Positions 60,918 through 64,000 of a stretch of DNA of 64,000 nt are shown here, in pieces. This stretch comes from QWHO01 sp021404945. GTDB taxonomy: Bacteria; Vulcanimicrobiota; Xenobia; Xenobiales; QWHO01. The stretch lies in the NCBI GenBank assembly GCA_963169765.1, contig CAUJEN010000140.1, positions 1-64,000 on the forward strand. The letters are read 5' to 3'. Every line of letters starts with the position of its first letter. Within the stretch, counting starts at the first letter, position 1. Made by a program: the position numbers and the translations under genes. The notes under the pieces were generated by a model. That model saw nothing but the letters and a program-made list of their open reading frames with translations. It was not told the origin of the DNA and ran no database searches.

Positions 60918-61444
60918 GCGGGCAGCTCCTCCCATCCCAGCAACTGGTAGCGCAGTCGCCCGAACAGGTGGGCCTGGACCATTCGCAGGAAGACGGCCCG
61001 GTCCGAGGGCATCTTTCGAAAGGCATCCCCCAGGCAGACCACGCCTTTGATGCTGCCCGTGACCGGCTCGTCGGGTCGCTCGCGCCCGGCGTAGCCCTCC
61101 AGGATCTCAACGTTCATGCGGTAGTTCTCCGAGCGGCGCATGTCCTCGTCCATCCTCGTGATGCTGCTGCGGCTCTGGACCCGGGCGATGGCCACCACCA
61201 GGCGAGCGCGGTGAACGACTCGCGCCAGGTAGAGTGAGAGCAGCGCCACGGGCAGCAGCACCGGCGAGGCGAACAGGCAGAGTATCAGAAAGCCAACCGG
61301 ACTGTAGTCGACGAAATTGAGCATGGTGAGCAGGATCAAGGCGAAAAAGCCGACGAAGACATAGAGCAGGCTGGAGTGTCGCTTCATCTCCGCCAGGAAG
61401 GTGGGGTAACGCCCGCTCAAAAGCGCCTGCATCTGCTCGCTCAC
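60914..61444 (-). CDS. two-TM membrane protein
   Basis: 176 residues from GTG at 61444, with GGGGAG about 11 bases upstream. Hydrophobic segments LLYVFVGFFALILLTMLNFV and VGFLILCLFASPVLLPVALL are followed by a cytoplasmic or periplasmic part with SITRMDEDMRRSENYRMNVE and RMVQAHLFGRLRYQLLGWEE. No family recognised. Operon with the lipoprotein. Confidence 0.6.
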   Translation of the reverse strand: MSEQMQALLSGRYPTFLAEMKRHSSLLYVFVGFFALILLTMLNFVDYSPVGFLILCLFASPVLLPVALLSLYLARVVHRARLVVAIARVQSRSSITRMDEDMRRSENYRMNVEILEGYAGRERPDEPVTGSIKGVVCLGDAFRKMPSDRAVFLRMVQAHLFGRLRYQLLGWEELPA

Positions 61445-61726
61445 CCTGAGTAATTCTCCCCGGCCGCCCTCAGACCATTTCCGTGAGCAGCCCCTTCTGG
61501 GCCACCAGAGCCGCCCGGCCTCTGCCGACTGAACGGCCGAGACGCTGCCGGTGCAGGTCAAGAACGCCTTGCCGCCCGTGGCCATGGCCAGGCGGGTGGG
61601 GTCACGGTGGTGCGTTTGAAGCGCTGAAGCGGGATGGAACTCAAGAGGCCTCCCTGACAGTCTCTTTGGGAGGGTCCCCATCCTTTCTGATCGAACCTCT
61701 GCAAAATCTACTGGGGAGAATCACCG

Positions 61727-64000
61727 ATGAGATTCCGGCTACTCGCTCTTTCCCTGCTCATGGTGCTGGCCAGCGCCTTCTTCGGCTGCGGAGCCTCTGA
61801 CACCGTGACCACCACGGATACCCTCGAATCCACCCTCCCCTCCCGGCGGTGGGTGGGCCGCATTCGTCTCACCGGCCCGATCAACGGGGCGCAGATCCGA
61901 TTCTTGGACGCTTCGGGGAACCTCCTGGCGGAAACAACCTCCAATGCGGCAGGGGTCTTCTTCGCAACTCTGGCGCTGCCGTCCACGTTTCGCATCACAG
62001 CGACGTTCCAGGGCCCCAAGGGGACCTCGGAGACATTCTCCACGGTCTACGAGTCGGCGCCGCCCGCCCGGGGATGGCTCGAGGTCAATGCGGTCACGAC
62101 CCTGATCGACCACTATCGCCAGCGCCACCCCGAGCTCTCCTTCGACCAGGTCGAGGAGCGGATTCGAGGCTACTTCGGAGTTCCGCGATCGCGCAGCCTG
62201 CGCAATGGGGTCTACTCGCTTCGGCTCTCCAACTTCAACCACTCGCTCTTCCTGAGGCGCGCGAGGGAGTTTCCGGGCGGCTTGCCAGCCTACGTCCAGG
62301 AGACGGTCTCCGCCATCGATGGACAGGGTCTGCTCAGCCCGCAGAGCCTCGGTTTGTCGGATGACGACGATGACAGCACGTTCGGGCCCAGTCTTCCCGG
62401 TCAGTTCGGCTTGTCCGACGGCGGGGGGGACGACGATGACGATCCGTTCGCAGGCGACAACACCGGAGTCTTCAACCTCAACAGCCTCGACGACCCCGAT
62501 GAGCCCCTTCCGCCGGACCCTCCGGCCGTTGCGAACTTCAACACCCTGGTCGATGACGATGGCGATGACGACGCAGGGGATGACGACGACAGTCTGGCCT
62601 CGGACACCTTTGACGAGAACGAGTATGTGCTGGTCGAGAACAACCTGGTCAGCGAAGAAGCCACCGCAGCCGAGACCGCGGTCGTGGACGATGCCGAGGA
62701 GGTGAGCCTCAGCAGCATGGCCTCGGGTGTGGCATCCGCCGTAGGGTCTTCAACCTGGCCTTCCAGGCAGTCTTATCGCAGTTCGGAATCGGCCAGAATT
62801 CCCAGATCGAGAAACAGCTCCAGCAGATCGAGACGGACATTACGGCGCTCCAGAACTCGATCAACAATCTTTACGCGGCTCAGCTGGTGGGCTTTCTCGA
62901 CACCCAGTACGCCGCTCAGGCAGATTCTCTCGGCGCCAATATCTCTTACATCCAGGGCCTGTGGGGCTCTCCGATCGTAGACGAGCGAACTGGCTACTCG
63001 GGCGCGGTGGCTGCCGCTTCGGCGGGCGCCTCGAGCGGCGGGCTCGACCTGAGCGAGTCGGCCACCCTGCTGCAAGACTTTCTGGCCGATGCCAGCGAGA
63101 GCCAGCTAGTGGCCGCTTTGAACCAGATTCAGAACAACCAGCTCGGGATCAACGGCGCTGCCAACTCGATGATCCAGCTGCTGGCCCAGGCGAACAATTA
63201 CAACCGGTATGTGGGAATCTTCTCTACCGAGCAGCTGATCGCCCAGTTCAACACTTACGCAAGCTTTCAGCACCAGGCCACGGTGATGCTCGTCGCCATC
63301 GCTCGCTCCAAGACCCCTCCCGACCTCGAGACCGCCCAGGCCAGGCTGAAGCAATACAACGACAGCTTGAAGCAACAGTTCAGCCAGATTCCCTTCCCCC
63401 TCGACGAGAACCTGATCTACGACCGCCAGTCGGGCCTGGTCATCTACAACCAGGTCTTCCCCGCCAGCTCGCTGGCGGATGCCATCCAGATGGCCAGCAC
63501 GCTCGAGGAGGGCGGGGTCTCTGGCTGGCAGGTCGCCTCGGTGACCGACCTGCAGCAGTTTACCTCCGGCTTTCAACAGCCCTTCGATCCCTGCTGCGCA
63601 AGCTCGGTTTGAATACGGCGGCTGCCGCCGGGAGCAACGGGTACGGCGGTAACGCCATGACCATCCTGACGGTCGAGCCGCAGAACGCCACGGTGAACGG
63701 ATTCCCCAACCCCTTTGGCAACCAGATCACCTACAACTCGACCGACCTCAGCACCCTCTCCACCACCAGCCTGGGCACCCTCGACGCAAACACTGCCCAG
63801 AACGCAGTCGGTCCCTTCATCCTGGTTGGGGGGCAGCAGGGGGGGCTCTTCCTCGAGACGGGGGTCGCGGCGCCCCCCTCCGACGCCGCCTACCTGAACG
63901 TCTATCTCGGCTTCAACGGGCTCGACGCTCAGGGATTGTTCTCGGGCCCGGTGCTCAATGCCGCAGTCAGCTCGGACGGATCCCAGTGCACCGCCAGCAC
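61727..64000 (+). CDS. large acidic lipoprotein, runs past window end (two frameshifts)
   Basis: Starts at ATG 61727 with GGGGAG 9 bases upstream. Lipobox FFGCG (Cys21). Residues ~40-100 form a small Ig-like or transthyretin-like domain (GPINGAQIRFLDASGNLL). A strongly acidic stretch with repeated DDDDD runs (~215-300) may bind calcium. Near 62740 the frame shifts by one base into RVFNLAFQAVLSQFGIGQ, a coiled-coil (QIEKQLQQIETDITALQ...), and near 63590 it shifts again to SLLRKLGLNTAAAAGSNGYG. Protein continues beyond 64000. Function unknown, surface location likely. Confidence 0.65.

Overview
GC-rich bacterial DNA from a diderm with type IV pilus-like machinery: there is a phosphate-porin-type outer-membrane protein ending in Phe, several lipoproteins with lipoboxes, and three clusters of prepilin-like proteins. 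Housekeeping genes (recN, M16 peptidase-dapB-asd, tig-clpP-clpX, glcDF) are intact and conventional in order. The phylum cannot be fixed from the sequence alone; the gene mix (clostripain peptidase, FG-GAP/Big2 lipoprotein, Ser/Thr kinase fused to two-component domains, many TPR proteins) suits a deep-branching, mostly uncultured lineage.

Layout. 1-4.3 kb: tandem 62-bp palindromic repeats, a clostripain-like peptidase coupled to a small I9-like protein, and a three-gene pseudopilin operon. 4.6-12.9 kb: recN, an M16 peptidase, dapB, asd, a secreted TPR protein and a subtilase, closed by a clear terminator. 12.9-20 kb (minus strand): tig, clpP, clpX, HD-GYP, kinase hybrid. 20-25.7 kb: tRNA-Gly/tRNA-Leu operon with promoter and terminator, a Gly-rich repeat protein, a stand-alone tRNA-binding domain, msrA, an acyl-carrier-like protein lacking the Ser, and tRNA-Lys with its own promoter and terminator. 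26-38.5 kb: porin, methyltransferase, a second pilin cluster, glcDF, TPR protein, HExxH protein and several non-coding repeats. 38.7-41.9 kb: PIN/RHH toxin-antitoxin pair and a Big2/FG-GAP lipoprotein.

42.1-56.3 kb is the notable region, a CRISPR-linked island. A minus-strand train of eight tightly packed genes runs: TPR-archaeo-eukaryotic primase, cas1, cas2, a TPR protein ending in a cold-shock-like domain, a CARF-HEPN RNase (Csx2/TIGR02221 type), an Rpn/PD-(D/E)XK protein, a CARF protein with no visible effector domain, and a HIT-PLD-SF2 helicase-DUF3427 protein. Divergent from it, a second CARF protein overlaps an SF1 helicase gene. No cas10, cas6, Csm/Cmr genes or CRISPR array occur in the window, so either the interference module lies elsewhere or this is a stand-alone adaptation plus signalling module. 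My reading is that cyclic-oligonucleotide (or related) ligands sensed by the CARF proteins could control two helicase machines and an RNase, while primase-Cas1-Cas2 acquires spacers, possibly with help from an RNA-binding TPR-CSD protein. That is inference.

56.3-64 kb: a large frameshifted TPR protein, a HicB-HicA pair, a transposase-like fragment, a small lipoprotein/membrane pair and an acidic lipoprotein running off the end. Several long genes are broken by single-base shifts, some at G/C homopolymers. This looks more like assembly indels than decay and should be kept in mind when using the coordinates.
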